Of a DNA stretch of 64,000 bases, positions 1 to 9,562 are shown in pieces. This DNA comes from DASPHG01 sp963849605. Lineage in GTDB: Bacteria > Actinomycetota > Thermoleophilia > Solirubrobacterales > Thermoleophilaceae. How positions within the stretch are numbered: the first letter of the stretch is position 1; the number at the start of each line of letters is the position of its first letter. Below the pieces are notes generated by a model. It was given only the letters and a program-made list of their open reading frames with translations. It was not told the DNA's origin and made no database searches. Both the position numbers and the translations under genes were made by a program. Where the stretch lies: contig CAWKHX010000002.1 in NCBI GenBank assembly GCA_963849605.1, positions 833,281-897,280 of the forward strand, written 5' to 3'.

Positions 1-1083
1 GAGGTGAGCGCGCCCGGTGCCGCGCGTCAGCCCGACGATCGTCCCGCGCGCGTACGGATCCCAGTGCGGCGAGCCGAGGCCCGTGAGCGCCGGTACGAAG
101 TAGACGCCGTCGTTCGACTCGAGCGAGCGCGCGAGCGCTTCCGTCTCGTCGGCCGCGGCGATGATCCCAAGCCCGTCGCGCAGCCACTGCACGGCGGCTC
201 CGGTCACGAAGATCGCCGCCTCGAGCGCGTAGTCGACGCGCTCTCCGACCCCCCACGCAACCGTCGTGAGCAGCCCCTCCTGCGCGTCGGGCGCGCTCTC
301 CCCTGCGTTCACCAGCACGAAGCTCCCGGTGCCGTAGGTGTTCTTGCCGAGCCCCGGTGAGTGGCAGGCCTGCCCGTAGAGCGCCGCCTGCTGGTCGCCG
401 GCGATGCCCGCCACCGGCACGCTGCCGCCGAACTCGGTCGTCTCCCCGTACACGTGCGCGCTCGGGAGCGGCTCAGGCAGCGACCCGGGCGGCACCCCGA
501 GGATCTCGCACAGCTCCTCGTCCCACGCGAGCCTGCGGATGTCGAACAGCAGCGTGCGCGACGCGTTCGAGTAGTCGGTCACGTGGCGCCCGGTCAGCTT
601 GCGCACCAGCCACGAGTCGATCGTCCCGAACGCGGCCCCCGGATCGACGCCGCCGTCCTTCAGCAGCCACTCGATCTTCGTCCCCGAGAAGTACGGGTCG
701 AGCACGAGCCCCGTGCGCTCGCGGAAGAGCGGCTCGCGTCCCGCGTCCTTCAGCTCGTCGCAGCGCGCTGCCGTGCGCCGGTCCTGCCAGACGAGCGCAT
801 GGTGGAGCGGCTCGGCGGTGTCGGGATCCCACGCGACGACCGTCTCGCGCTGGTTCGTGATGCCGATGCCCGCCAGGTCGGCGCCGTCGATCCCCGCGTC
901 TTCGAGCGCCTTCGCCGCGACGTCGCGCGTGACGTCCCAGATCTCGGCGGCGTCGTGCTCGACCCAGCCCGGCCGCGGGAAGTGCTGCTCGAACTCGCTG
1001 TAAGCGCGCCCGCAGGGCCTGCCCTGTTCGTCGAAGACGATGCAGGTCGAGCCCGATGTGCCCTGGTCGATGGCGAGGATCAC
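1..1083 (-). CDS. glpK: Glycerol kinase, C-terminus cut by window edge
   Basis: Phosphorylates glycerol to glycerol-3-phosphate with ATP in the cytoplasm. The frame is open from a GTG at 1083 to base 1 (361 codons; the family is about 500, so the C-terminal third is missing). The N-terminus reads VILAIDQGTSGSTCIVFDEQ, the FGGY-kinase phosphate-1 motif. It is followed by a substrate region like GlpK (ITNQRETVVAWD, ALVWQDRR) and an adenosine-region GLGSPHWDPYARG. The start codon abuts the first residues of the conserved motif. The call is firm; FGGY relatives such as xylulokinase lack the W-x-D-R-R glycerol-site pattern. Confidence 0.93.
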   Translation of the reverse strand, partial: MILAIDQGTSGSTCIVFDEQGRPCGRAYSEFEQHFPRPGWVEHDAAEIWDVTRDVAAKALEDAGIDGADLAGIGITNQRETVVAWDPDTAEPLHHALVWQDRRTAARCDELKDAGREPLFRERTGLVLDPYFSGTKIEWLLKDGGVDPGAAFGTIDSWLVRKLTGRHVTDYSNASRTLLFDIRRLAWDEELCEILGVPPGSLPEPLPSAHVYGETTEFGGSVPVAGIAGDQQAALYGQACHSPGLGKNTYGTGSFVLVNAGESAPDAQEGLLTTVAWGVGERVDYALEAAIFVTGAAVQWLRDGLGIIAAADETEALARSLESNDGVYFVPALTGLGSPHWDPYARGTIVGLTRGTGRAHL

Positions 1084-1167
1084 TTGGCGTGATTCTCGTC
1101 TTTTTTGGTGAGGGAAGGGATCAAACCGGGTAGTACCGAGACAGACCCACGGAGGAGGAACGCAAGG

Positions 1168-1320
1168 ATGATTGGGATAGTGATCGCAGTGGTAGTTGCT
1201 GCGCTGGTCTACATGATCTGCGTCGCACTTGGACTCCCGTCGATCGTCGGCATCGTCGCCGCGATCCTGGTGCTGCTGGCGGGCATACCATCGGCCGGGT
1301 TCGGATACGGCCGCCGCTAA
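1168..1320 (+). CDS. Small hydrophobic membrane protein (50 aa)
   Basis: A 50-residue protein with two hydrophobic stretches (about residues 2-21 and 25-43) ending in a short basic tail. The ATG at 1168 was chosen because a strong GGAGGAGG (1151-1158) precedes it; a longer reading from 1105 would add a charged, non-membrane leader. Family unknown. It converges on the glycosyltransferase, the two stop codons overlapping at 1317-1320. The function cannot be inferred. Confidence 0.6.
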   Translation: MIGIVIAVVVAALVYMICVALGLPSIVGIVAAILVLLAGIPSAGFGYGRR

Positions 1321-1973
1321 CGACCGCGTCGCGACAGATAGACGCGCAGGAAATCTCGTAGTTGCCGCGCCCGGTGAAGGAAGCCGGGCGCGGTTTTTCC
1401 TGTGGCGCGATGCTCGAGTTCGAGCTCGACCTCCGTCAGATGCAGCCCCGCGCGGTGCGCGTCGACGGTCATGCCGATCTCCATCCCGAAGCCGGGCGCG
1501 AACGGCGTCACGGCCTTGACGGCCCGCGCGCTCAGGTAGCGCTGCCCTGAGATCGGCGCCTGCGGCTCGAGCCCGGTCAGGCGTTTGATTGCCCACGCGG
1601 CGAAGCCGAGCGCGAGGCCGAAGCCGCCGCCGACCCGCTTCGAGAAGACCGCGACGACCAAGTCGCCCTTGCCGACCAGGTCTGCCAGGCGGCCGGCCGA
1701 AGTCCCCAGGTCGCCGTCGGCCAGGAGGACGTCGGGCAGCGGGCCGTCCACGCGCAGCCGCTCGACCGCGAGGTTCGCGATCCCGCCCTTTCCGAGCCGC
1801 GCGGACGCTCGCACGAGATCGGCGCCTTCCTGAAGCGCGACGTGCGGCGTGGCGTCGGTGGAGGCGTCGTCGGCGACCACGACACGCGCGTCCGGAAACG
1901 CCTGCTTCAGCGCCCGCAGCGTGTCCCCGAGCCGATCCGCCTCGTTCCAGGCAGTCACGATTACCGCGGGCAC
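1317..1973 (-). CDS. Family 2 (GT-A fold) glycosyltransferase
   Basis: Starts at a GTG (1973), giving VPAVIVTAWNEADRLGDTL, the typical nucleotide-sugar entry strand of GT2 enzymes. Next come VVVADDASTDAT and a DGDL acidic motif near residue 100 that fits the metal-binding D-x-D position. At 218 aa it is short, essentially just the GT-A domain, with no clear membrane anchor. A longer upstream start would overlap the divergent biotin-carrier gene. Acceptor and sugar are unknown; polyprenyl-phosphate or surface-glycan transferases are possible. Confidence 0.75.
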   Translation of the reverse strand: MPAVIVTAWNEADRLGDTLRALKQAFPDARVVVADDASTDATPHVALQEGADLVRASARLGKGGIANLAVERLRVDGPLPDVLLADGDLGTSAGRLADLVGKGDLVVAVFSKRVGGGFGLALGFAAWAIKRLTGLEPQAPISGQRYLSARAVKAVTPFAPGFGMEIGMTVDAHRAGLHLTEVELELEHRATGKTAPGFLHRARQLRDFLRVYLSRRGR

Positions 1974-2015
1974 GCGGGATATCGTGCCGGAGCCAGCTAT
2001 CAGGAGGTCGTTTCG

Positions 2016-2228
2016 TTGCCCGACGTCGAGGCCCACATCACCGGAACCGTCTGGAAGGTCGAGTGCCAGGTCGGCCAGTCAGTCGAGGAGGGCGACACGC
2101 TCGTGATCCTCGAGTCGATGAAGATGGAGATGCCGGTCGAGGCCGAGGACGACGGCACCGTGAAGGAGATCAAGTGCGAGGAGGGCCAGTCGGTCTCCGA
2201 GGGCGACACGCTGGTCGTACTTGGGTGA
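2016..2228 (+). CDS. Stand-alone biotin carboxyl carrier domain (70 aa)
   Basis: A complete single biotinyl/lipoyl-attachment domain. The hammerhead fold carries the canonical ESMKME motif around residue 35, whose lysine is the biotinylation site, then the second half-repeat GQSVSEGDTLVVL. The start is TTG 2016, preceded by AGGAGGT at 2002-2008; no closer ATG exists. The stop is about 20 nt before the crotonase-family start, so the two are probably co-transcribed. It would serve as carrier subunit for a biotin-dependent carboxylase or decarboxylase whose other subunits are not in the window. The organism has biotin synthesis genes nearby. Confidence 0.88.
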   Translation: MPDVEAHITGTVWKVECQVGQSVEEGDTLVILESMKMEMPVEAEDDGTVKEIKCEEGQSVSEGDTLVVLG

Positions 2229-2247
2229 TCATCCGATCGGCGATCGA

Positions 2248-3057
2248 ATGATCCCGCAGGCCCCGCAGGAGCTCGCCTCCGGCAAGCTCCTCCTCGACGA
2301 GCCGGCGCCCCACGTCGCCCGGCTCCGGATCTCGAACCCCGAGAAGCGCGGGGCGCTCGACCACGAGCTGCTCGACGCGCTCGCCGACACCGTGCGCGGG
2401 CTCGAGGCGCGCTGCCTCCTGCTCACCGGCGCGGGGAAGATGTTCTCCGCCGGCTACGACATCGGCACGTTCGACGACGCGCAGTTCGAGGAGCAGGCGG
2501 AGAAGCTCGTCGCCCATCCGTTCCACGCGGCCATCGAGGCGCTCGAGGCGTTCCCGTATCCGTCCGTCGCGGCGCTGAACGGCCACGCGATCGGCGGCGG
2601 GCTCGAGGTGGCGCTGTCGTGCGACATCCGGATCGCCGCCCGCGGGATCCAGATGGGGATGCCGCCCGCGAAGCTCGGCCTCATCTACTCGCACACGGGG
2701 CTGCAGAAGTTCATCGAGGTCTGCGGCGTCGCGAACACGAACGAGCTCTTCTTCGTCGGGCGCAACGTCGACGCCGACCGCGGCTATGAGATGGGGCTGG
2801 TGAACGCGGTCGTCGAGCCGGACGACCTCGAACAGGCGGGGCTCGACCTCGCCGCCGAGATCGGCGCGAACGCACCGCTCTCGCTCGCCGGGAACAAGCG
2901 CGTGATCAGCGAGCTGCGAACGCATCCCGGCAGGCTGCCCGAGGAGCTCGAAAAAGAGCTCGTCGAGCTGCGCGAGAGCTGCTTCCGCAGCGAGGACTTC
3001 CGCGAGGGCGTGCAGGCGTTCGCCGAGAAGCGCAAGCCCGAGTGGCGCGGGCGCTGA
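2248..3057 (+). CDS. Enoyl-CoA hydratase/isomerase family, methylmalonyl-CoA decarboxylase-like
   Basis: Crotonase-fold acyl-CoA enzyme of 269 aa. Oxyanion-hole segments FSAGYDIG and NGHAIGGGLEVALSCD are present. The second catalytic glutamate of true hydratases is absent: the expected P-E reads MGMPPAKLG. Together with FSAGYDIG and the C-terminal SEDFREGVQAFAEKRKP, this resembles E. coli ScpB/YgfG methylmalonyl-CoA decarboxylase more than a hydratase (from memory of the family, not a search). It follows a biotin carrier gene, but crotonase-type decarboxylases do not need biotin. ATG 2248 was chosen; a TTG at 2221 would overlap the upstream stop. Confidence 0.8.
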   Translation: MIPQAPQELASGKLLLDEPAPHVARLRISNPEKRGALDHELLDALADTVRGLEARCLLLTGAGKMFSAGYDIGTFDDAQFEEQAEKLVAHPFHAAIEALEAFPYPSVAALNGHAIGGGLEVALSCDIRIAARGIQMGMPPAKLGLIYSHTGLQKFIEVCGVANTNELFFVGRNVDADRGYEMGLVNAVVEPDDLEQAGLDLAAEIGANAPLSLAGNKRVISELRTHPGRLPEELEKELVELRESCFRSEDFREGVQAFAEKRKPEWRGR

Positions 3058-3061
3058 GCCG

Positions 3062-5212
3062 CTAGCCGCAGCCGAAGGCGGAGAGGTCGGTCCCGCTGGG
3101 CGGCCGGTTCTCGGCGCCCCAGTCTTCGTTCGCAGTGGTCGAGCGCTCGAGCCGCAGCGTTCCGGTCATCTCCGAATCGCGGATCCACGCCCGGTCGAGC
3201 GGCGCACCGTTCAGCGACGCGTCGGACACGTACGGCCCGCTCCCCGGCGACTCGATCGTGAAGGTGCCGTCGCCGGTGTCGATCTCAGCGTGCTCGAACG
3301 CCGGCGACCCGAGTGCGAAGTACGGCGCGCCGGGGACGAGCGCGCCCAAGCCAAGCATGTCGAGCGCGTGCCAGGACGAGAGGCCGCCGAGGTCGTCGTT
3401 GCCCGGGAGGCCGTCGATCGTGGGCCGGTAGAGAACGCGCGCGTCTGCCAGCTCGGCCGCCGCTTTCCACGGTTGGCCGGCGAAGTGGTACATCCAGGGC
3501 ACCTCGAGGTCGTGCTCGTTCCCGGGCGCCCACTGCGGGAACCGGTACACGAGCCCGAAGGCCGTCAGCCGGTTCTGCGCCTCGGCGGGCAGGCTGAACA
3601 TCTGGTCCAGGCGGTCGATCGCGACGTCGTCCCCGCCCATCAGCTCCATCAGCTTGCGCCCGTCGTGCATGGCGAGCCAGGAGTACTGCCACGAGTTGCC
3701 CTCCTGGAAGCCGCGCCCCGACTGCTGCTCGGGCGACTCGCCGCCGGCCGGGTCGAACGGGTCGGCCCAGTTGCCCTCCGCGTCGCGTCCGCGGATCCAG
3801 TGCGTTTCCGGGTCGAGGATGTTGCGGTAGTTGAGCGAGCGCTCGAGGTGCTCCGCGGCCTCCGCGTCGAGGCCGAGCCTGTGCGCCACCAGCGCGAGCG
3901 CGAAGTCGGCGACGCCGTACTCGAGCGTCGTCCCCGGCCGGTCCGGCAGCCAGCCGAGCTCGAGCAGCTTGGGGTCACGCCGCGCGACGAGCTGCTTCGC
4001 GGCGGCATACAGCGCCGTCACCTCCTTCTTCTTCACGAGGCCGCGGCAGACGCCGTCCGCGATCATCGGGATCGCCGGGTCGCCCGACATGTGGTCCGCG
4101 TCGATCGACTGCTCCTTCCAGCGCGGGATGAAGCCGCCCTCGCGGTGGTCGGCCAGCAGGCTGAGCAGCATCTCCCGGTAGCGCTCGGGCTGGATCGTCG
4201 CGATCAGCTGGTGCCACGACTTGTAGAGGTCCCACGACGAGAAGTTCGAGTACTGGATGCGGCCCTTCGCCACGTGGATCTGGTCGTCTGTGCCCCGATA
4301 GCGGCCGTCCACGTCGGTGAACGTGTTCGGGTGGAGCTGCGACCGGTAGAGCGCCGTGTAGAACGACTTCAGGTCGAGCTCCGTGGCGCCGCTGACGCGC
4401 ACCTTCGACAGCTCCCGGTTCCACGCGGCGCGCGTGGCGGCCCGCATCGCGTTGAAATCGAAATCCGGCGCTTCGGCTTCCAGGTTGCGCCGCGCGCCGT
4501 CCTCATCGACGAACGAGAGCCCGAAGCTGACCGTCACCTCGCCGCCCTCGTCCCAGCCGACCCAGCCGCCGCTGTCGATCGTCCCGCTCGAGTCGAAGGG
4601 CTTGCTGAAGCGGGCGACGAAGAAGACCGGGTAGCGGCCGCGGCGCCAGCCCGCGACCTCGCGGTCTCCGATCACCCGGAAGCCACCGTCGGCGACGCCC
4701 TCAACGCTGCGCGCTGGGTCGAACACGAGCTTTGGGCCGCCGGCGAGCGGGAACGTGTACCGCTGCATCCCCGCGTGCTCCGACGCGGTCAGCTCCACCG
4801 TCGTGGCCGGCTTCGCCAGGAAGACGCTGTAGTAGCCGGGCTCGGCCGTCTCGGTCGCGTGGTCGTACGGCGACTGGATCTGGTTCGGATCGAGCGAGGG
4901 CTCGCCGAGGACGGGCATGACCGGCACGTCGCCGCCCTTCTTCACGCCCGGGCCGGAGAGGTGTACGAGGCTGAATGCCTGAATCGCGGGGTCGCTCCAC
5001 AGGTAGCCCGAGTACGCGAACTCCCCGCGCGTGTCGGGCGAGTTCTGGACCATCCCGAACGGCGCCGCCGCTCCCGGGAAGATGAAACCGGGCGCGAACG
5101 TGCCGATCATCGGGTCGACGTAGCGCGCGGGGTCCTCCTCGGCCGCGCGCGCGGGGGCCGCGGCGACGAGCGCAAGCGCGCAGAGGAGAGCGGCAGACCG
5201 CAGCGGTCGCAT
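3062..5212 (-). CDS. Secreted GH92 family alpha-1,2-mannosidase-like glycosidase
   Basis: About 716 aa. The signal peptide (MRPLRSAALLCALALVAAA) ends in an A-x-A site, so the enzyme is exported. The body follows GH92 order: YVDPMIGT near the mature N-terminus, FPGAAAPFGMVQ, SGPGVKKGG, EGNSWQYSW, APGNEHDLEVPWMYHFAGQP, and the calcium/catalytic segment GLPGNDDLGGLSSW. GH92 enzymes are calcium-dependent inverting exo-mannosidases acting on N-glycans or yeast mannan; the exact linkage is not readable here. ATG 5212 was preferred over 5332 because it opens directly on the signal peptide. Convergent with the crotonase gene by 4 nt. Confidence 0.9.
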   Translation of the reverse strand: MRPLRSAALLCALALVAAAPARAAEEDPARYVDPMIGTFAPGFIFPGAAAPFGMVQNSPDTRGEFAYSGYLWSDPAIQAFSLVHLSGPGVKKGGDVPVMPVLGEPSLDPNQIQSPYDHATETAEPGYYSVFLAKPATTVELTASEHAGMQRYTFPLAGGPKLVFDPARSVEGVADGGFRVIGDREVAGWRRGRYPVFFVARFSKPFDSSGTIDSGGWVGWDEGGEVTVSFGLSFVDEDGARRNLEAEAPDFDFNAMRAATRAAWNRELSKVRVSGATELDLKSFYTALYRSQLHPNTFTDVDGRYRGTDDQIHVAKGRIQYSNFSSWDLYKSWHQLIATIQPERYREMLLSLLADHREGGFIPRWKEQSIDADHMSGDPAIPMIADGVCRGLVKKKEVTALYAAAKQLVARRDPKLLELGWLPDRPGTTLEYGVADFALALVAHRLGLDAEAAEHLERSLNYRNILDPETHWIRGRDAEGNWADPFDPAGGESPEQQSGRGFQEGNSWQYSWLAMHDGRKLMELMGGDDVAIDRLDQMFSLPAEAQNRLTAFGLVYRFPQWAPGNEHDLEVPWMYHFAGQPWKAAAELADARVLYRPTIDGLPGNDDLGGLSSWHALDMLGLGALVPGAPYFALGSPAFEHAEIDTGDGTFTIESPGSGPYVSDASLNGAPLDRAWIRDSEMTGTLRLERSTTANEDWGAENRPPSGTDLSAFGCG

Positions 5213-5283
5213 ACGGAAGACAACGCAAGTGCGGCGGTGTTCCTTGCTCAAGACCGACCGCTCTGTGGGGAATACTCGGCCCC

Positions 5284-5661
5284 GTGGCGCAGCCGCTACG
5301 AACGGGAAGCCGCGAAGTTCTGAGGGTGGCACGCGGCGTCACGCCGACCCATTACCACCTGCGCACCCGGCTGGTGGTCATCGCTGCGACGACCCTCGCC
5401 CTCGACGCCGTCGCAAGCGTGCTCGTATTCCTGTTCGAGCGCGATGCGCCCGGAACCGAGATCACCTCGTTTGGAGACTCCGTCTTCTGGACGAGCACAC
5501 AGCTCCTGACCGTGTCGTCCCAACTGCCGAATCCGATCTCGACCCCCGCGCGCGTGTTCGACATCTTTCTCCAGGCGTACGCGATAAGCGTCGTTGCGAT
5601 GCTCGCGGGCTCCTTCGGCGCGTTCTTCCACCGCCGCGGGATCGAGCGCGACCCGCTCTGA
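5284..5661 (+). CDS. Two-TM membrane protein with ion-channel-like pore loop
   Basis: 125 aa with TM1 at about residues 28-50 and TM2 at about 92-113. Between them sits SFGDSVFWTSTQLLTVSS, which mirrors the K+ channel pore helix plus filter (S-F-G-D-x-x-W-x-x-x-T-x-x-T-V-G-Y-G), but G-Y-G is replaced by S-S-Q. After it, R-x-F matches the usual G-R-L entry to TM2. So it looks like a Kir/KcsA-type pore module with a changed selectivity filter. The start is GTG 5284; GTG 5326, preceded by a GAGG, is an alternative. Divergent from the mannosidase. Ion specificity is unknown and the channel call is inference. Confidence 0.55.
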   Translation: MAQPLRTGSREVLRVARGVTPTHYHLRTRLVVIAATTLALDAVASVLVFLFERDAPGTEITSFGDSVFWTSTQLLTVSSQLPNPISTPARVFDIFLQAYAISVVAMLAGSFGAFFHRRGIERDPL

Positions 5662-5669
5662 CAGGCGGC

Positions 5670-6368
5670 TCAGCTCCCGCGGAGCTCGATCCAGAGGGCG
5701 CGGCCGACCGCGCAGACCCCACCCTCGGCATCCCAGAGGACGACGCCGTTCCAGTGCTTGCGGCCTTCGTCTGAGATTCGCCAGGACCCGATCACGTGCG
5801 GCTCGTCGATCGCGACGGGCCGGCGCAGCGCAGCCGCGAGACTGGCCAGCACGATCGTCTTGCCGCTCATCGTCGGCGCCGAGCTGGGGCAGTCGAGCGC
5901 TGCCCAGACGAACAGTGGCTCCACGGTGGCATCTCCGAACTCAGCAGCGGGAATCCACGCGGCAGCGAACACCTCCCGGTCCGCGACCGGTCCCGCGAAG
6001 AGCCGCAGTCCGTCGCCCTTGGGACGCCTCGGTCCGCACGCGAAGCAGGTCGGGAATGGGTGGCGGTCGGAGAGGAAGATCGAGTCCGCCTCGGCCGCAC
6101 GCGCGTCGTCGAACGCGACCGGTGGCGGCGGGTCGACGTCGACCGACGTGGGCCGTGCCTCCAGCACGACCGTCCCCCCGTCCAGGAGCGCAACGGAGCC
6201 GTCCTCGCGCGGCTCTACGGCGAGCTCCGTCTCGAGCGGCGGCGGTGCTCGGAGGGCCACCTCGGCGGGCCCGTCGACGAGCGAGGCGGCCAGTCCGGCG
6301 CTGTAGCCACCGTGGCCCGAGTCGGGCGGCCCGTTGAAGCGGGCCGGAATTGCGAGCGAGTCCGCCAC
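5670..6368 (-). CDS. Hotdog-fold thioesterase-like protein
   Basis: 232 aa from GTG 6368. The N-terminal FNGPPDSGHGGYSAGLAA resembles the loop-helix of acyl-CoA thioesterase-like hotdog proteins found in actinobacteria. A central CFACGP is followed by a second domain containing HVIGSWRISDEGRKHW, suggesting two hotdog repeats. Substrate unknown. It lies divergent to bioB with a 69-nt intergenic region. Family assignment is by pattern memory only. Confidence 0.5.
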   Translation of the reverse strand: MADSLAIPARFNGPPDSGHGGYSAGLAASLVDGPAEVALRAPPPLETELAVEPREDGSVALLDGGTVVLEARPTSVDVDPPPPVAFDDARAAEADSIFLSDRHPFPTCFACGPRRPKGDGLRLFAGPVADREVFAAAWIPAAEFGDATVEPLFVWAALDCPSSAPTMSGKTIVLASLAAALRRPVAIDEPHVIGSWRISDEGRKHWNGVVLWDAEGGVCAVGRALWIELRGS

Positions 6369-6437
6369 TGGAGCGGAATCTAACCGTCCGATCGCGCTCG
6401 TACCTTCGGCTCACCACCGTCGCCGAAAGGGATCGCC

Positions 6438-7639
6438 TTGCCGCCGCTCATCACCAGCGAGGAAGCCCTCGCACTCGGAGAGATCGAGGATCACGCCGCG
6501 ATCGAGGATCTCGTCGAGCGCGCGTGGCGCGCGCGCACCGACCGCTTCGGCGACTCGACGGACCTCTGCTCGCTCGTCAACGCCAAATCGGGCGGCTGTG
6601 CCGAGGACTGCGGCTTCTGCGCACAGTCCAAGTACGCGGAGGCCGACACGCCGATGCACGCGATGATGTCGCCCGAGCAGATCCTCGAGCACGCCAAGGC
6701 CGCCGAGGCCGCGGGCGCGCACCGCTTCTGCATGGTCACGCAGGGCCAGGGGCTCTCGAAGCGCGACTTCCAGAACATCGTCGAGGGGGCGAAGCTCGTC
6801 GCCGAGCAGACCAACCTCAAGCGCTGCGCCTCGATCGGCCACATGTCGGCCGCGCGCGCCAAGGCGCTCAAGGACGCGGGGATCCAGCGCGTCCACCACA
6901 ACGTCGAGACGGCCGAGAGCTACTACGACGAGGTGTCGACGACGGTCCGCTACGAGGGCCGCATCCGCACGGTCCAGGCCGTCAAGGAGGCCGGCCTCGA
7001 GACCTGCGTCGGCGGCATCCTCAACCTGGGCGAGACCCGCGAGCAGCGCGTCGAGATGGCGTTCGAGCTGGCGACGCTCGACCCCACGAGCGTGCCGATC
7101 AACCTGCTCAACCCTCGCCCGGGCACGAAGTTCGGCGACCGCGACTTCATGGATCCGTGGGAGGCGGTCAAGTGGATCGCGATCTTCCGCCTGATCCTTC
7201 CGGACGCGCTGTTCCGCCTTTGCGGCGGGCGCGTCGAGAACCTCGGTGACCTTCAGCCGTTGGCCGTAAAGGCGGGGCTCAACGGCGTGATGATGGGCAA
7301 TTTCCTGACGACACTCGGCTCCGAGCCGGAGGAGGACCGTCTGATGTTCGAGGAACTGGGGCTGAACGTCGCACGCCAGCCCGACAACGGCGCGAACCCG
7401 CGGCCGGACAACCGATCGGGGTGGCTCGACGGAGAGTCGCCCGGCACGCCGATCGACGAGCTGATCGACAGCCAGTCGGAGGCCAACTTCTGGAATCCGG
7501 CGACGCAGTTGCGCCACAAGAAGAAGAGCTCGGTGCCGCCGCGGCCGGACGGCGCTCGCAACCGCGGCCTCGAGGTGGTGCACGTCGATCCCGACGACCC
7601 GGCGGAGCAGCCCACGATCGAGTTCGAGGCGGTGGCGTG

Positions 7640-7640
<1 letters not shown>
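6438..7640 (+). CDS. bioB: Biotin synthase
   Basis: Radical-SAM enzyme that inserts sulfur into dethiobiotin, the last step of biotin synthesis. The C-x3-C-x2-C cluster motif CAEDCGFC is at residues 54-61. Other family segments are HHNVET, CVGGILNLGE, PINLLNPRPGT and the C-terminal NGVMMGNFLTT. The start is TTG 6438 with GAAAGGG just upstream. At 400 aa it exceeds the usual 320-350: about 80 extra C-terminal residues (G-W-L-D onwards, rich in D, P, N) follow the barrel. The stop overlaps the bioF ATG by one base, so the two are translationally coupled. Confidence 0.96.
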
Positions 7641-8884
<1,244 letters not shown>

Positions 8885-8893
8885 TACGGCCGC

Positions 8894-9562
8894 GTGCGCG
8901 GCCTGTTCGTAACCGGCACGGACACCGGTGTCGGCAAGTCGGTGGTTGCCGCGGCGATCTGCGCCGGCCTGGCCGAGGAGGGCCGGCGCGTGGCGGCGTT
9001 CAAGCCGGTCGTCACGGGGCTTGACGACCCGCCGGGCGACTGGCCGTACGACCACGAGCTGCTCGCATCGGTTACGGGGCAGGAGCCGTCGGCGGTCGCG
9101 CCGTGGCAGTTCGGGCCGCCCGCGTCACCACATCTCGCCGCCGAGCTGGACGGCGCTGCCCTGGAGCCGACGGAGCTGCTCGCGGCCGCCCGGCGCGCGG
9201 GTGCATACGCGGACGCGCTCGTGTGCGAGGGCGTCGGCGGCCTGCTGGTCCCCATCACACCCGGCTACCTCGTGCGCGACTTCGCCCTCGACCTCGGAAT
9301 GCCGCTGGTGGTGGCGGCACGGCCGAGCCTCGGCACGATCAACCACACGCTGCTCACACTCGAGGCCGCCCGAGCCGCCGGGCTCGACCCGATCGCCGTC
9401 GTGATGACGCCGTGGCCAGCGGAGCCGAGTCGGCTCGAGCGCTCGAACCAGGAGACCGTCGAGCGGCTCGGCGGCGTGCCTGTCGCGACGCTGCCGGAAT
9501 GCACCCCGGACACGCTCACCGAGGCGGCCGCGTCGCTGCCGCTCGCGCGCTGGCTCAGCTAG
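8894..9562 (+). CDS. bioD: Dethiobiotin synthetase
   Basis: ATP-dependent closure of the ureido ring of dethiobiotin. The P-loop GTDTGVGKS is at residues 8-16. FKPVVTG and VCEGVGGLLVPI are the conserved substrate and switch segments. 222 aa, usual length. GTG start 10 nt after the bioF stop, completing bioB-bioF-bioD. The 3' end overlaps the convergent SDR gene by 4 nt. Confidence 0.95.
   Translation: MRGLFVTGTDTGVGKSVVAAAICAGLAEEGRRVAAFKPVVTGLDDPPGDWPYDHELLASVTGQEPSAVAPWQFGPPASPHLAAELDGAALEPTELLAAARRAGAYADALVCEGVGGLLVPITPGYLVRDFALDLGMPLVVAARPSLGTINHTLLTLEAARAAGLDPIAVVMTPWPAEPSRLERSNQETVERLGGVPVATLPECTPDTLTEAAASLPLARWLS

Noticed and set aside
1105..1167. Upstream extension of the small membrane protein
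   Set aside because: Charged leader with no ribosome-binding site, whereas GGAGGAGG sits just before the ATG at 1168.
3290..5323. 677-codon open frame on the plus strand opposite the GH92 gene
   Set aside because: High-GC mirror frame: Arg/Val/Glu-rich with no family motif, while the minus strand has a signal peptide and full GH92 motifs.
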